Shown one piece after another: positions 25,773 to 34,749 of a stretch of DNA of 64,000 nucleotides. The position numbers and the translations under genes are program-made. Location of the stretch: assembly GCF_018137965.1 (NCBI RefSeq), contig NZ_CP073100.1, forward strand, positions 2,553,754 to 2,617,753, written 5' to 3'. Under the pieces are notes generated by a model. It was not told where the DNA came from and did no database searches. It saw nothing but the letters and a program-made list of their open reading frames with translations. This stretch comes from Luteolibacter ambystomatis (GTDB lineage: Bacteria > Verrucomicrobiota > Verrucomicrobiia > Verrucomicrobiales > Akkermansiaceae). Numbering within the stretch: position 1 is the first letter of the stretch; the number at the start of each line of letters is the position of its first letter.

Positions 25773-26810
25773 TCACCTGTCCTTGGCCGGACCTTCGGAC
25801 TCTTCCCCGATCTCCAGCGCATCCAGCAGCAACTCTCCTCCGATACAACGGCTGTCGAGTGACAAGGTAAGTTCGCGACCGTTCACATCGAGCTTCGGTG
25901 GTGACGGCAAACCGGGATCGATATCGCTGTAGGCGACGACCAGATCCTCCGGCAGTGTCATTTTCAGACGGAAGACCTGCCACCCGCCTTTCTCCAGAAC
26001 GATCTGGTCGCGTGCGACCTCATACTGGATCATCCCCGGCTTGCTGGTCGCCACGAACCGCAAGGCTCCCTTCAGCCCATACGGTGGCGGTCCACCCGCT
26101 ACATAAGCCCAGCCGCGGACGACGACCGTCAAGCCCGGCCGCGCCAGCAAGGCACTCCCGTCCTTCCGCCGCAGCCGCTGCGTCAGGTAGGCGTAGTCCC
26201 GCAACCGGGCCACATTCCGGCCCGACTTCGAAAAAATTCTCCCTTCCGACACCCTGCCGATCTCAGCCAGGCTCGCACCGGAGGTGGTGAAATAATCCTG
26301 CCAATCCACCAGCGCGCTGTTCACTCCATCCGCGGCAAAGGTCAGATCGGTGGCTTCGAAACCGGAGTTCTGCAGTTCCAGCGGAGAGATGGCCGCCACC
26401 GGTGCCGCCACGGGCGCACGATGCCGGAGCCATGGCAGCAGGCCAGCCAGACCGACCACAGCCACGATCAGAACCAGCCACCACCAACGCCACCGCACCG
26501 GGCCGGCCGGACCTTCCAATCTCTTCCGGCCATAGCGGACGGACTGGTTCCGCTGGACCTCCCAGTCCTCGTCCTTCCCGAGGATGACTTTCCGGGTCTC
26601 GGACCATTCCAGCCGTGACTGCGGTTGCAATACCTCCCGCATGTCGGCATCGAAGAGCAGGCAATCGGCACAATATTCCCGTGCCTGCGGTTCATCGCGC
26701 AGCCGCTCCTCCAACCGCCGCTTTCCCTCCGCATCAAGCTGCCGGTCCCTCAGCCGTGCAACGAGGCCGACGAGTTCCACATCCGGTTCGTAGTGGGGAG
26801 AGGCGTTCAT
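25773..26810 (-). CDS. Membrane anti-sigma factor-like protein
   Basis: 345 residues. The cytoplasmic N-terminus (about 1-100) resembles an anti-sigma domain (LVARLRDRQLDAEGKRRLEERLRDEPQAREYC). A single transmembrane helix follows at about 108-128 (WWWLVLIVAVVGLAGLLPWL), then a roughly 210-residue extracytoplasmic carbohydrate-binding-like beta domain (ELQNSGFE...WQDYF...RLTL). Its start overlaps the ECF sigma stop by 4 bp, the usual sigma/anti-sigma arrangement. It probably senses an extracellular state and releases the sigma factor. FecR-like in layout, without a recognised FecR core. Confidence 0.75.
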   Translation of the reverse strand: MNASPHYEPDVELVGLVARLRDRQLDAEGKRRLEERLRDEPQAREYCADCLLFDADMREVLQPQSRLEWSETRKVILGKDEDWEVQRNQSVRYGRKRLEGPAGPVRWRWWWLVLIVAVVGLAGLLPWLRHRAPVAAPVAAISPLELQNSGFEATDLTFAADGVNSALVDWQDYFTTSGASLAEIGRVSEGRIFSKSGRNVARLRDYAYLTQRLRRKDGSALLARPGLTVVVRGWAYVAGGPPPYGLKGALRFVATSKPGMIQYEVARDQIVLEKGGWQVFRLKMTLPEDLVVAYSDIDPGLPSPPKLDVNGRELTLSLDSRCIGGELLLDALEIGEESEGPAKDR

Positions 26811-27424
26811 TCCATGTGGTGGATTCGTTTCGAGATGCAGTCCCGAAGCGCGATCCGCAACCGCTCAAGCTGCTTGTACAAACTGTCCGGAGAACGACCA
26901 AGCCGTCTGGCTTCGTCCTTGAGCACCGCGCCTTCATCCCCCGAATAACGGGCTTCGAGAAGCTGCCGTTGTTTGTCATCCAAGGAAGCGAGACACGAGC
27001 GCAGCGCGGCAAGGCGCCCGCCAGCGGGCTCGGATGCCTGCTCTCTTCCGCGGACCGTATCCGCCAATGCGGCCATCACATCCGGCGCGAGCAACTGCAT
27101 GCGCCCGATCTTGTTCCTGCGGATCGCCGCCTGCCCGATGCGCCAGGCACAAGCCAATCCGTATGCCAGGAAATCCTGGTGCCCCCGGTCCAGCGGACTC
27201 TTCTGCCAGGCCACGATGGCCAGCTCCTGAAGACAATCCTCTACCAGCGTGGGGTCCGGAACGAAACTGGAAAGGTAGGCCCGAAAGGAAACCCGACAGT
27301 CCTCCCAGCATCGGTTGAACGCGTGCAACCTGACCAATTCCGCATGGTCGGGAGAGACGGCCTTCACCTCTTCCAACTCTCTTCCAAACCCGGTTGAAGG
27401 AGGGAGCGATCCTTCGGCGGTCAT
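26807..27424 (-). CDS. ECF RNA polymerase sigma factor
   Basis: 205 residues. Region 2 is at about 35-105 (FRAYLSSFVPDPTLVEDCLQELAIVAWQK) and region 4 at about 135-200 (LASLDDKQRQLLEARYSGDEGAVLKDEARRLGRSPDSLYKQLERLRIALRDCI). The pattern is that of the PVC-type ECF group. It overlaps the anti-sigma gene (ATGA). The PEP-CTERM and TSP3 proteins downstream on the same strand are the obvious regulon candidates. Confidence 0.88.
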   Translation of the reverse strand: MTAEGSLPPSTGFGRELEEVKAVSPDHAELVRLHAFNRCWEDCRVSFRAYLSSFVPDPTLVEDCLQELAIVAWQKSPLDRGHQDFLAYGLACAWRIGQAAIRRNKIGRMQLLAPDVMAALADTVRGREQASEPAGGRLAALRSCLASLDDKQRQLLEARYSGDEGAVLKDEARRLGRSPDSLYKQLERLRIALRDCISKRIHHME

Positions 27425-27555
27425 GACCCAAAGCGTAACACGGTTCAGCCAAGGTAGAACCGGTTCTCAAAACAATGTCAACACCGCCACGCGGACGCAT
27501 GTGCCCGGCAGTGTGGATAGAAATATAAGGTTTTACCTCAAAAGGGCTCCACAAC

Positions 27556-27585
27556 TGGCAGTCTCGTAAGGACTCGAACCTTCAA
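27556..27585 (-). other. tRNA 3'-end-like fragment at the edge of the accessory region
   Basis: The minus strand reads AAGGTTCGAGTCCTT followed by ACGAGACTG and CCA, resembling a T-arm, acceptor strand and encoded CCA. I could not find a matching acceptor 5' strand or anticodon arm upstream, so it is not a complete tRNA. Such 3' ends are often left at island integration sites. The rest of 27425-27645 shows no gene. Confidence 0.3.
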
Positions 27586-27645
27586 TTTTTCATCGTTTTT
27601 AAGCAAGTTACAAATCTTCTGCCTACTCATAGCCCATTTGGGCCA

Positions 27646-28038
27646 ATGATCCCGACAAATTCCGGACCCGCTACTTTCCCGGGGAATCTCGCCGTGCCGC
27701 GGCGCGCCAAGAAGCGCCTCCCGGCCCGTGTCCGGCAGCCACTCGAAGCTCCGGCCCGGCCCGACGAGTTGTGGTCCATGGACTTCATGCACGACACGCT
27801 TTGGCACGGCAAACGGTTCCGCACGCTCAACGTCTTCGACGAAGGCGTGCGCGAGGCGCTGGCCATCGAGGTCGGCACCTCGTTGCCTGCCGAGCGGGTC
27901 ATCCGCGTCCTTGAACGCCTCAAGATCAACCGGGGCCCGCCCCGCCAGATCCGGGCCGACAACGGACCCGAATTCATCTCCGCGAAGCTTGAAGCCTGGT
28001 GCGAAGCGGAGGCCGTGAAGCTCCATCACATCCTGTAG
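27646..28038 (+). pseudogene. IS3-family transposase OrfB fragment
   Basis: About 115 residues of integrase core: SMDFMHDTL (first Asp) and RADNGPEF (second Asp). It stops before the catalytic Glu. There is no start or terminal repeat, so it is a dead remnant. Confidence 0.75.
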
Positions 28039-28158
28039 GCGCGGCGGGAGCTTGGCGGTGATCCGCCGGTATCCGTAGCACGGATGCCGGCGCGAAAGCT
28101 CCTCCATCCTTTTCCCAAGCCTCTCTTCCAGATGTAAGCTTCCCGTCAAACTGAACAT
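28039..28158 (-). pseudogene. IS3-family OrfB N-terminal fragment
   Basis: About 40 residues on the opposite strand, including EELSRRHPCYGYRRITAKL, the HTH_21-like start of IS3 OrfB. It is a remnant next to two other IS fragments. Confidence 0.55.
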
Positions 28159-28159
28159 T

Positions 28160-28486
28160 TCAAAATGAGAGTTGCGGGGCGGTTTTGGGGTTGGTTTGTT
28201 GTTGAAGGAAGAGGGCTGGCGGGATGTCGCCGAGGGATTTGTGTGGGCGTTCCTCGTTGTAGCTGATGAGCCAGTGGTGGACGTACTCCCGCACTTCGCT
28301 CAACGAGCCGAAGACGTGGGCATCAAGCACTTCGTGGCGAAAGCTGCGGTTGAAGCGTTCGACGTAGCCGTTTTGCATGGGACGGCCGGGGTGGATGTGA
28401 TGGAGCCGGATGAGGCGTTCGATGACAGGCGCGTCATAGGCGGCTTGGTCTCTGGGGTGATGGTAGTAGGCCGCCGCGCAGTGCAA
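28160..28486 (-). pseudogene. IS3-family OrfB C-terminal fragment
   Basis: About 90 residues, including HPGRPMQNGYVERFNRSFRHEV (catalytic Glu region) and YNEERPHKSLGDIPP, the IS3 OrfB C-terminus. The first two catalytic Asp blocks are missing. The upstream end abuts the cas1 fragment. Confidence 0.75.
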
Positions 28487-28736
28487 CTGCCCGCTGTTCT
28501 GGTTGGGGGAGGATGGCCTGCGCTTCTACGCCTACGGCATTACGCCGAACCATGACAACACGATGGCCCGCGTCCACGCCAGCGCCTGGGCGACGCCGAA
28601 GGCACGGAATGAAATCGCACGCCGCATGTTCCTCCACCGCTTCCCGGAGGCTGGAGTGCGGGGGATGAGCATCAAGCAGACCTACGCCGAGCTCGGCCGC
28701 CAGTTCGGCGTGACCTGGAAGGCCCGCACCATTGGC
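28485..28736 (+). pseudogene. Type I-E CRISPR cas1 remnant
   Basis: About 83 codons read LFWLGEDGLRFYAYG, then ARVHASAWATPKARNEIARRMFLHRF, MSIKQ and TYAELGRQFGVTWKAR. The order matches type I-E Cas1 (VGEAGVRVYASG ... RKMFELRF ... SVEQLRG-EGSRVRATYALLAKQYGVTWNGR). The stretch corresponding to LRGxEGxRVR, which holds a metal-binding Glu, is deleted after MSIKQ. Both ends are cut by IS and sigma-factor fragments. No CRISPR array or other cas gene was seen nearby. Confidence 0.7.
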
Positions 28737-28738
28737 AG

Positions 28739-28831
28739 ATGAGCATCCACCATACGACGGAATGCCGCCTCGTCCCGGCTGCGGGCATAGGCTGTAAAAT
28801 CCGGATCAATCGGAGAAGGGGGGGGCGACAT
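28739..28831 (-). pseudogene. ECF sigma factor N-terminal fragment
   Basis: About 31 codons from ATG 28831, reading DPDFTAYARSRDEAAFRRMVDAHLPMV. This nearly matches the first residues of the sigma factor at 29327 (DPDFTAYARQRDEAAFRRLVENYVGLV). It is truncated at the junction with the cas1 fragment. Confidence 0.65.
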
Positions 28832-29326
28832 CGGTCTATGACGGGGCTTCATAAGCAATTCGCCGCAGAAACTGTCGGGCCGACATTTTTTTGCGTAAAT
28901 CTCCCCCCAAAAAGTCTGTACCTCTTGAGAGTACGGATCTGTCAGCACCCTTCCCTAGAAGCTATCTCAATGCAGTTGAAGCAGGCTCTCTTCGGCTTGT
29001 TGAGCGCCTTCCGTCCAGACGGTCGACCATTGCCATGTCCTTGCCAAATGCGCGCTCTCTCACCTTCAGTCCCAGCACCTCCGTGGTCCATTCGCGGCTC
29101 TGGCGTTAAGTCCGGGTTTCGAACCATCGATTCGTCGTAGGGCGGGATCCGGGAACTCTACTGAGCGCCTTGGAAGCAGAAACTCCACTTTCGAAGAAGC
29201 GAAATGACGCGGATAGGGGTAAGGCAGATCCCGCGACCGCAACTCCGAAAAAAAGTACGGGCTTTTTGTCGTATTCCGGAACCCGAGGCCGAATATGGGA
29301 AATGGGATGATTTCTTCCCAACCTCC
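28832..29326. other. Intergenic stretch between two divergent sigma-factor starts
   Basis: 495 bp without a supported gene. The in-frame extension of the sigma gene back to 29204 lacks sigma-like residues and was not used. Confidence 0.4.
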
Positions 29327-31392
29327 ATGACCTCTCCCGAGCTCAAATTCAACGATCCGGATTTCACTGCCTACGCCCGTCAACGGGATGAAGCCGCATT
29401 CCGCCGACTGGTGGAGAATTACGTCGGGCTGGTAAGGGGGACGGCGCTACGGACGTTGCGGGCGTATCCGCATCTGGCAGATGACGTGACTCAGTCCGTC
29501 TTCCTCCGGCTAGCGAAAAAAGCGCCCTACCTGCCGGTAAATCTGAACCTGCCAGTATGGCTTCACCAGCAGGCGGTGTGGCTCTCCCGGGATGTAGCAC
29601 GTTCCGAGATCCGCCGCAGGAATCGTGAATCGACCGCTCATCACATGAACGAAGAAGCCCCTATGCCGGCCCCGCACCTGACCGAGATCCTGGCCCCGCT
29701 GTTGGATGCAGCCTTGTTGCTCTTGAAGCCCCGCGAGCGAGAGGCGGTGCTATTGCGCTATTTCCAAAATTCCAGCTTCCAGAAGGTGGGAGAGGCATTG
29801 GGCATCTCAGCCGGCACGGCGCAGAAGCAGGTGGAGCGCGCAGTGGAAAAACTGCGCGCTCATCTGGCGGGCACCCTGAAGAGTCCGCTCACTCAGACGT
29901 CTCTGATCGCCCTGCTGCTGCTGGAGGGCAAAGCCCACGCCTCCGTCCCCCCCTTGCTGGCCGGGGCCATTTCCAACCATGCGCTCACATCGAAAGGTGG
30001 AGTGCTGTCCCAGATCTCAAGCATCATGACTACCTCCACCAAATTCATCCTCGCAGGTGCCGTCGCAGGCAGTCTCATTGCCGCGGCACCATTGCTGTCG
30101 TCCAACGCCTCAGAACGGAGTGCAAGCAACCCTGGAGATCACAGCAGTCGTGGCAACGACAGCGAACGAGCGGCACTCGAAAAGCTTGCCCCCTTCAGCC
30201 TCCCCGTCCCGGCGAACACCGGCAAGGAGCTACTGGAACAGGTGAAACTGATCCTTAAGGAACCGGATACCGAACGGACCCGCACCCGGCTGGAGGCTTA
30301 CCTCACCCAACTTGACCCGGGACAATTGGCCACCCTTTTCACCGAGGCGGACACCCGTGGCTCCGATGCCATCGCCCTTAGACTGCTGATCCCGCTCACA
30401 AAAGCATGGGCGGCTATCGATGGGCCAGGAGCCATGCGAGCCTGTGCCACCGCCACCAAGGACCTGAACATTGGTCCGCTGGACTCGAATATGCTGCTCG
30501 CCCGGGCCTATCCAGTGTGGCTCGACAATCACTTTGATGATGCGGAGCAATGGCTCTTACGAAACCAAGAAGACCCCCTGCTGGAAGGTTCACTTTCTAG
30601 CATGGTGGGCGATGTGGCCAAGCTCCACGCCGCAAAATCTCCGGACGGATTTGTGGCATGGGCTCGCCAAATCCAAGGAGACGACCTGTTGGAAGCCGCC
30701 ATCAAGTGCGGAGTCGAGGGCACATGGGAGTTGGGAAAGGGCGAGGACGAGCAGCGATCGACCTTCCGGAATCTATTCGATCAATTGAGGGTGCAGAATG
30801 ATCCGGATTTCGTGCATACGACGATTGCGAGCTTGTTGTCCGAAGGGTGCTTCGGATTGAAAGGACAAGAGAGTTCGATGGCTGCCGATGTTTCGCGGCT
30901 GCCACATTCACAAGATCTGCTTTGGACGCTGCTGAACTCGGATACCTCGGCGACGCTCAACGGGCTGGCTGAGGCATACCCACCTGAGCAGGTGCAGGCA
31001 ATCATCCAGAACACCCTTCGTTCCTTGACGAAAATTGAATTCACCTCGCGATCCGATGGCAGAAGGAGTAACGGTGCGGATCCGGCGGCGCTGGCGAAGT
31101 ATCTCACTGGACAGGATCGGGAAGATCAAATCGCGGGCTTCGCCAACCTGATGCTGCCGACCGCCGATCAAGCCGGTTACTCGCCCGAAAACCATCGGGA
31201 TGCCCTCCGCTGGACCGCGTTGATCAGCGATGAGACCCGGCGAGGAGAAATGACCGACAAAATCCTCCAGTCCCTACCCGATGGACGGAAACAGGGAAAC
31301 AGGGGGACATACAGCGGGCGTTGGAAACCTTGGCCCCCTCCCTGCCCGAGGACATGCGGAAGAAGGTGGAGGCATCGTTCGGCAGGCAGTGA
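29327..31392 (+). pseudogene. ECF sigma factor fused to a membrane segment and large C-terminal domain, frameshifted near its end
   Basis: From ATG 29327: sigma region 2 (about 8-90, ADDVTQSVFLRLAKKAPYLP) and region 4 (about 118-180, LKPREREAVLLRYFQNSSFQKVGEALGISAGTAQKQVERAVEKLR). Next come a transmembrane helix (about 231-250, FILAGAVAGSLIAAAPLL) and a roughly 430-residue helical domain likely outside the membrane. The octamer GGAAACAG is duplicated in tandem at 31287-31302. Removing one copy restores ...DGRKQGDIQRALETLAPSLPEDMRKKVEASFGRQ and a stop at 31390-31392. With the duplication the frame runs on to 31621 through nonsense. The sigma half is intact, so the protein may still work. Confidence 0.75.
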
Positions 31393-31421
31393 ATCTTGGC
31401 ACATTTTACTCTTCCTACCAC

Positions 31422-32294
31422 ATGAGATATTTTTCAGCGCTTTGCAGTGGACTTCTCGCCGGCGCATTGGCTTACGCCATGGTGACTGGGATCCATCACC
31501 TCTTCGATCGCCATTTAAAGGCTCCAGCGACATCGGGATCTCCGCCCGCCGAGCGGGTGGTCGTTCGACAGAAGCAGCGGTTCACCGAAGAAAAGATGGG
31601 AGCTCTCGGATCTGTGGATGAAATGATCAAGCGCGCAGCCCGCTCGCCAAAGGACGAGCTGCAACTTGCGAAGTCGCTGACCCGTCTTTCCACCGCCGAA
31701 TTGCTGGACGCGTTAAAGGCTGCCAGTACCGATCATCCTTACGACGGTGAAGAAGTCCGGGCTCTGCTGGCACAGGAGTGGGCCGAGCGTGATCCTCAAG
31801 CGGCGATCGCGTGGGCCAAAGAGCAGCAAGACCGAGAGGCCCAGCAGGAAATCTTACTAACGTGGGCGGCTCGATCTCCCGATGATTTTGGCCGGGAGAT
31901 ATTGCAGAAAAATCTGCTCGGAGATAACCAGAGTAGACCGAGCACCGTAGACAGCATCATGTGTATCATCGCACGCCAGGATCCAGTGCTGCTAGCCCAT
32001 CTCATGACCTATAACCAGGGTATGGAAAAGAACAATCGCGGGTTCTCTTTCATGGAGTTTGCGGAAGTGGCCTTGAGCACCTCGGAGGAAATCCAGCGCG
32101 TAGCACGAGAGCTCCCTCGGCAGATGAAATTCCCCGCATCAGGAGAGGCCGATCTGCCCGAGATGTATACATCCAACCAACTCCTCGGGGAAACCGCCAA
32201 ACGCTATAAATCGACCGACCCGGATGGATTCGCCGCTTGGCTCCGCACACTCCCGGAAAGCGGCCAAAAGATGGCGGGGGAAGCGGCGAAATAA
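31422..32294 (+). CDS. Membrane-anchored protein related to the ectodomain of the upstream sigma fusion
   Basis: 290 residues from ATG 31422 (MRYFSALCSGLLAGALAYAMV, signal anchor about 4-24). The rest is helical and charged, with units such as WAARSPDDF, WAERDPQAAIAWAKEQQ and STDPDGFAAWLRTLPES that resemble KSPDGFVAWARQ in the sigma fusion's C-terminal domain. Family name unknown to me. It follows the sigma gene by 29 bp when the latter's frame is repaired, so it is probably co-transcribed. Confidence 0.7.
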   Translation: MRYFSALCSGLLAGALAYAMVTGIHHLFDRHLKAPATSGSPPAERVVVRQKQRFTEEKMGALGSVDEMIKRAARSPKDELQLAKSLTRLSTAELLDALKAASTDHPYDGEEVRALLAQEWAERDPQAAIAWAKEQQDREAQQEILLTWAARSPDDFGREILQKNLLGDNQSRPSTVDSIMCIIARQDPVLLAHLMTYNQGMEKNNRGFSFMEFAEVALSTSEEIQRVARELPRQMKFPASGEADLPEMYTSNQLLGETAKRYKSTDPDGFAAWLRTLPESGQKMAGEAAK

Positions 32295-32320
32295 ACGTGA
32301 GGGGATGGGTTGACGAGGTG

Positions 32321-32347
32321 GATCGCAAGTTTTCAACTTGCGATCCG
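32321..32347 (+). terminator. Perfect 12-bp hairpin after the ectodomain gene
   Basis: GGATCGCAAGTT-TTC-AACTTGCGATCC, 26 bp after the stop at 32294, with no T run. It may be a factor-assisted terminator or mRNA 3' stabiliser. Nothing else is recognised in 32295-32549. Confidence 0.5.
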
Positions 32348-32549
32348 AGGGAGCCGACCACTGCCGACGGCTACGAATCTCGCGGATCGAGATAATAACG
32401 GTCTTAAACCGCAACGCTCTGCTGCAGCGAACCCCGAAGAACTGAACCTCAGATGAGGTGTTCAATGCCTGCCCTCCATCATCTGCGTTTCTCGACGAAT
32501 GGTGGGCGCAGGATACCATGAACGGGAACTCTAATTTTGACGGTCCAAG

Positions 32550-32946
32550 TCACAGGACCTTCGCGGCCTGGTAGTAGAGTTTCTTCCCTTCCAGTGGCTG
32601 TCCGTCGCGGGCCTTGAGCCCGGAAAGGTCGATCTCATGGATCTGCCCGGCGGTCAGTTTCAGCTCGATCGTCAGATCCCGGCCATCTTGGGAAACCGAG
32701 ATCTTGCCCGGAGCCACCGTAGCGGGATCGGTTTTCGGGGAGCCGTAGTCCTCGTGATAGGCGTATCCGTAGCGCTTGATTGCGGGAGCGGGTGGGTTGG
32801 TTGCCAGAGGTTGGCTGAAATGCAGCGTGAGGCTCTGATTCTGCCCGGCCCTGCCCTGTTTGCAGGATGTCACGGTGAATGCCGAATCGATGTTCTCCGG
32901 AGTGATCTTCACAAGACCGCGCCCGCCCGCCCAGGAGAGGTGGGTT
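32550..32946 (-). pseudogene. C-terminal fragment of a secreted PVC-type protein, cut by IS3 copy 1
   Basis: The open frame runs from the IS boundary through HLSWAGGRGLVKITPENIDSAF to IDLSGLKARDGQPLEGKKLYYQAAKVL. The terminal pattern is like the last beta domain of large planctomycete/verrucomicrobial membrane-bound dehydrogenase or haem-binding proteins (inference). There is no start; the IS removed the 5' part, which does not reappear elsewhere in the window. Confidence 0.55.
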
Positions 32947-33010
32947 TGACCGCCGCCTAGGAAAGTAGTCCAAGGCGAGTGAGAGGATTTGATGAACTCG
33001 AATCCTCAAA

Positions 33011-33283
33011 ATGAACAGACAGAAGAGACACACGCCGGAAGAAATCATCCGTTTGCTGCGCGAACACGAGGGCAGCGGGTTGAGCCAGGAGAAGTTCTGC
33101 CAACAGAAGCAGATCTCGGTGCAGACGCTGCACCGGTGGCGCAAGAAATACGGTCAGATGGACGAGACGGACGCGAAGCGTCTCAAGGCGTTGGAGAAGG
33201 AGAACGCCGAGCTCAAGAAGATGTATGCTGATGCGATGCTGGGGAACAAGATCCTCAAGGAGGCACTGGAAAAAAAGCTGTAA
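33011..33283 (+). CDS. IS3-family OrfA (HTH), copy 1
   Basis: 90 residues: HTH (HTPEEIIRLLREHEGSGLSQEKFCQQKQISVQTLHRWRKKYG) and leucine-zipper-like C-terminus (RLKALEKENAELKKMYADAML). It ends at A AAA AAG (33270-33277), in the phase required for -1 programmed frameshifting into orfB to make the OrfAB transposase. Confidence 0.88.
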   Translation: MNRQKRHTPEEIIRLLREHEGSGLSQEKFCQQKQISVQTLHRWRKKYGQMDETDAKRLKALEKENAELKKMYADAMLGNKILKEALEKKL

Positions 33284-34242
33284 GCGCGGGTCAGCGTCGT
33301 GAACTGGCGAGCCAGGCTGTGGCCCGGAAGGGCTGCAGCCAGCGGCAGGCGTGCCGGTTTTTCGCGCTGTCCCGCGCCACCTGCCGCTATCGTCCCAGAA
33401 GTCCGCACCCTGCCCGGGAGCGGGCGGATCAGGCGGTGGTGGCCTTGAGCCTGGAGCATCCCGAACTTGGAGCCGACAAGATCGCCGCGATGGCGCGGCG
33501 GCAGGGTCACCGGTTGGGCAACCGTCATGTCCGGGAGCTTCGTCGCGACGAGTGCCTGACGGTTCCGCCGCGCAAGCCCAAGCAACAGCGGCGTGGCGAA
33601 TCGACGGGTCGTCATCCGCAGAAGGCTTCGTATCGCGGCCATGTGTGGACGTGGGACTTCATCCACGATTGGACGATGAAGGGAGGAGCCTTCCGGGTGC
33701 TGAGCGTGGTGGACGAACATACCCGCGAACTGCTGGCCCTGCATGTGGATCGCAACATCGGTTCGGGCAAGGTCCGCGAGGTGATGGAGGAACTGGTGGC
33801 GCGGCATGGCGCTCCCGGCCACATCCGCTCGGACAACGGCCCGGAGTTCGTGGCGCGGAGCCTTCAGGACTGGCTGGCTGCAGCGCGGATCAAGACCCTT
33901 TACATCGAGCCCGGCAGCCCGTGGCAGAACGGCTTCGTGGAAAGCTTTCATGACAAGTTCCGTGCGGAGTGTCTGGCCCGTGAGTTGTTTTACACGCTGG
34001 GCGAAGCCCGCGTGGTGATCGGCGACTGGCGGAGGAAATACAACAGGGTGCGTCCACACCGGAGCCTCGGGATGCAGACACCGGAAGAGTTCGCGGTGAA
34101 GAGCGCGCAGGGAACTCCGCCCGGCCGGGCTGCGGAGCTTGGCGCTCCGACGAGTTGGGAAACCCATTCTCGCGGCAACCTCCTCCACCCGGCCTCTCCA
34201 AGGAGAAAAAGGAAGCTTGAACAGCAAGGTTATCGGACGTAG
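33277..34242 (+). CDS. IS3-family OrfB integrase, copy 1
   Basis: DDE integrase of the IS407-like subgroup: HTH_21-like region (GCSQRQACRFFALSRATCRY), then WTWDFIHDWT (Asp), IRSDNGPEF (Asp) and FVESFHDKFRAECL (Glu), then YNRVRPHRSLG. It is read in the -1 frame relative to orfA from the slippery site; an independent GTG start at 33319 is also possible. All catalytic residues are present, so this copy looks active. Confidence 0.88.
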   Translation, partial: AVSAGQRRELASQAVARKGCSQRQACRFFALSRATCRYRPRSPHPARERADQAVVALSLEHPELGADKIAAMARRQGHRLGNRHVRELRRDECLTVPPRKPKQQRRGESTGRHPQKASYRGHVWTWDFIHDWTMKGGAFRVLSVVDEHTRELLALHVDRNIGSGKVREVMEELVARHGAPGHIRSDNGPEFVARSLQDWLAAARIKTLYIEPGSPWQNGFVESFHDKFRAECLARELFYTLGEARVVIGDWRRKYNRVRPHRSLGMQTPEEFAVKSAQGTPPGRAAELGAPTSWETHSRGNLLHPASPRRKRKLEQQGYRT

Positions 34243-34295
34243 CCAAGCACCCGGATCTTCTCACTCAGGGTGGACTAAAAAATCAACGGCGGTCA

Positions 34296-34749
34296 GTCGC
34301 GGCATTGTTGCAGGCAATACGCCTGCAAGTGCTCCCATCCTTCATCGAAAGGCAAATGGAATATTTTGGGGGATGTGATGTGCATGGAATGCTTGGGAGA
34401 GTCTTGCGTGAAACGCAAAGTAAGTCTGGGAATCGGCCGACCGCGTGAGCACTCAACGCGAGCCACATGCTGGTTAGAATCGCCGCATGAATTATTTTTC
34501 AGACCGCTTAAGGCTTTTATTGTCAACCCGCTCATCAATCGGCCAGCTGACGCGACCTCCACCCTCTCTTGCACTTAGACATCTCGATCTCCCCGACGTT
34601 GGTTGGGACCGCCAGATGGTCTCGGCGGAAGCTCCAGACATAGACCGGTCGAAGGACAGGGATACTGGCCTAAGTGCATGAGCCAACAAGCATGCCTTAA
34701 GACACGCGCCACAACAATTGCGCGCAACAGATCGCTTGATTTCGATAGG
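34296..34749. other. Intergenic stretch inside the IS3-bounded segment
   Basis: No supported gene. It is somewhat AT-richer than the core genome. It contains the regulator promoter region; the frame upstream of ATG 34750 stays open to 34603 but lacks domain-like sequence. Confidence 0.4.

Larger units (their letters stand above)
32947..34295 (+). mobile_element. IS3-family element, copy 1 (1349 bp)
   Basis: Ends TGACCGCCG...CGGCGGTCA form a 9-bp inverted repeat. It carries orfA and orfB in the IS3 arrangement with an A7G slippery site. It is the same as the copy at 37202-38549 except for one A in the homopolymer. No direct target duplication is visible (GTT on the left, GTC on the right). 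Confidence 0.85.

Noticed and set aside
28000-29300. Possible CRISPR array near the cas1 relic
   Set aside because: No direct repeats with regular spacing were found on either strand.
29204-29326. N-terminal extension of the sigma fusion
   Set aside because: Residues before MTSPELKFNDPDF have no sigma-like content, and the truncated sister copy begins at the equivalent Met.
31393-31621. Read-through tail of the sigma fusion as real protein
   Set aside because: It is created by the 8-bp duplication and overlaps the start of the next gene in another frame.
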